Of a stretch of 64,000 bases of DNA, positions 63,901 to 64,000 are shown piece after piece. The position numbers and the translations under genes were made by a program. The first letter of the stretch is position 1. Each line of letters begins with the position of its first letter. This stretch comes from Portulaca oleracea (taxonomy: Eukaryota > Streptophyta > Magnoliopsida > Caryophyllales > Portulacaceae). The stretch spans positions 33,395,427 to 33,459,426 of the forward strand of contig CM055889.1 of NCBI GenBank assembly GCA_029582165.1, read 5' to 3'. The notes under the pieces were generated by a model. The model saw only the letters and a list, made by a program, of their open reading frames with translations, had not been told where the DNA came from and did not search any database.

Positions 63901-64000
63901 TGGTGAAGGTTATCTGCGGAGTATGTAAAGCTGAGGAAACAATCTCTAGATGATGGATTTGGACATGTCATGAGGGAGACGTGTAATTTTCCGTCACACT
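60947..64000. mobile_element. CACTA element 2, left end (continues past the window)
   Basis: It starts CACTACTAAAAACTTGCAAT, directly after the LTR sequence ...CTCACAT, whose counterpart in the other LTR runs on uninterrupted. Subterminal words GCGACGGA / TCCGTCGC follow (60968-61078). The opposite end is not in the window. The interior has a GC-rich leader-like part (61140-61470) ending in CGACGGAAAGGTGAGT, which looks like a splice donor, and then T-rich intron-like sequence. No transposase domain is seen up to 64000. Confidence 0.8.
62685..62768 (+). pseudogene. Exon fragment resembling TIC40, carried inside CACTA 2
   Basis: After an acceptor-like CACCACTAG (ends 62684), the frame reads ENEVLLSMEALEKMMDDPTV then QKMVY, and stops at TAA about 62766. 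The EKMM(E/D)DPTVQKMVY run is, from memory, that of the C-terminal Sti1-like region of the chloroplast import co-chaperone TIC40. The expected continuation of the domain is missing. A second coding-like piece, QNGVASNEASGTKEDATSS (about 62430-62487), may be an upstream exon of the same source. This fits gene-fragment capture by a CACTA element. Confidence 0.55.

Overview
This is plant nuclear DNA, from a eudicot as far as I can judge. It has GT-AG introns, a cytosolic cysteine synthase gene split into 11 exons, and a very high load of nested plant transposable elements: Ty3/gypsy LTR elements with tRNA-Met primer sites, CACTA, hAT, PIF/Harbinger, Stowaway and MULE-like elements. I cannot name the species. 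There are no bacterial operons, CRISPR arrays, rRNA genes or tRNA genes.

Only two host genes are supported. (1) The 3' end of a plus-strand gene occupies about 1-2330; its last coding exon is 1111-1606. (2) A complete plus-strand gene for O-acetylserine (thiol) lyase runs from a TATA box at 31346 to a poly(A) signal at 36710. Its ten coding exons join without error into 325 residues.

Layout. 1-2.35 kb: end of gene 1. 2.6-8.2 kb: a foldback element, a decayed LINE ORF1 split by a G-rich hAT-like element, and a Harbinger-type element. 8487-13835: a non-autonomous CACTA element. 13.8-23.5 kb: remains of at least two reverse-oriented Athila/Tat-type Ty3/gypsy elements, with one hAT MITE inside. 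24.2-25.2 kb: Stowaway and foldback MITEs. 25.3-30.3 kb: a decayed reverse-oriented gypsy pol (RNase H and integrase) cut by two hAT MITEs and followed by a plus-strand LTR. 31.3-36.7 kb: the cysteine synthase gene, with a hAT element in intron 7. 37.3-40.1 kb: Stowaway inside Stowaway with a complete 1.5-kb LTR mini-retrotransposon at the junction, in AT-rich repeats. 41.5-45.0 kb: hAT, MULE-like and Tourist elements. 47544 to about 60946: one large reverse-oriented Tekay/Del-like gypsy element with 3.7-kb LTRs, an extra ORF upstream of gag, and a solo Athila-type LTR inserted in its reverse transcriptase region. 60947 to the end: a second CACTA element, inserted in the Tekay-like LTR, carrying what looks like a captured TIC40 exon.

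Relative order can be read from the nesting. The Tekay-like element is older than the solo LTR and the 3' CACTA, the LINE remnant is older than its hAT insertion, and Stowaway B is older than Stowaway A and the mini-LTR element. The least expected patterns are: arrays of short palindromic words that differ between LTR families; hAT MITEs that share ends and target-site size but are filled with different repeated words; 106-bp modules that appear to have moved the LTR boundary in the mini-retrotransposon; a hairpin plus polypurine tract shared by that element and the large gypsy element; and the extra pre-gag ORF.
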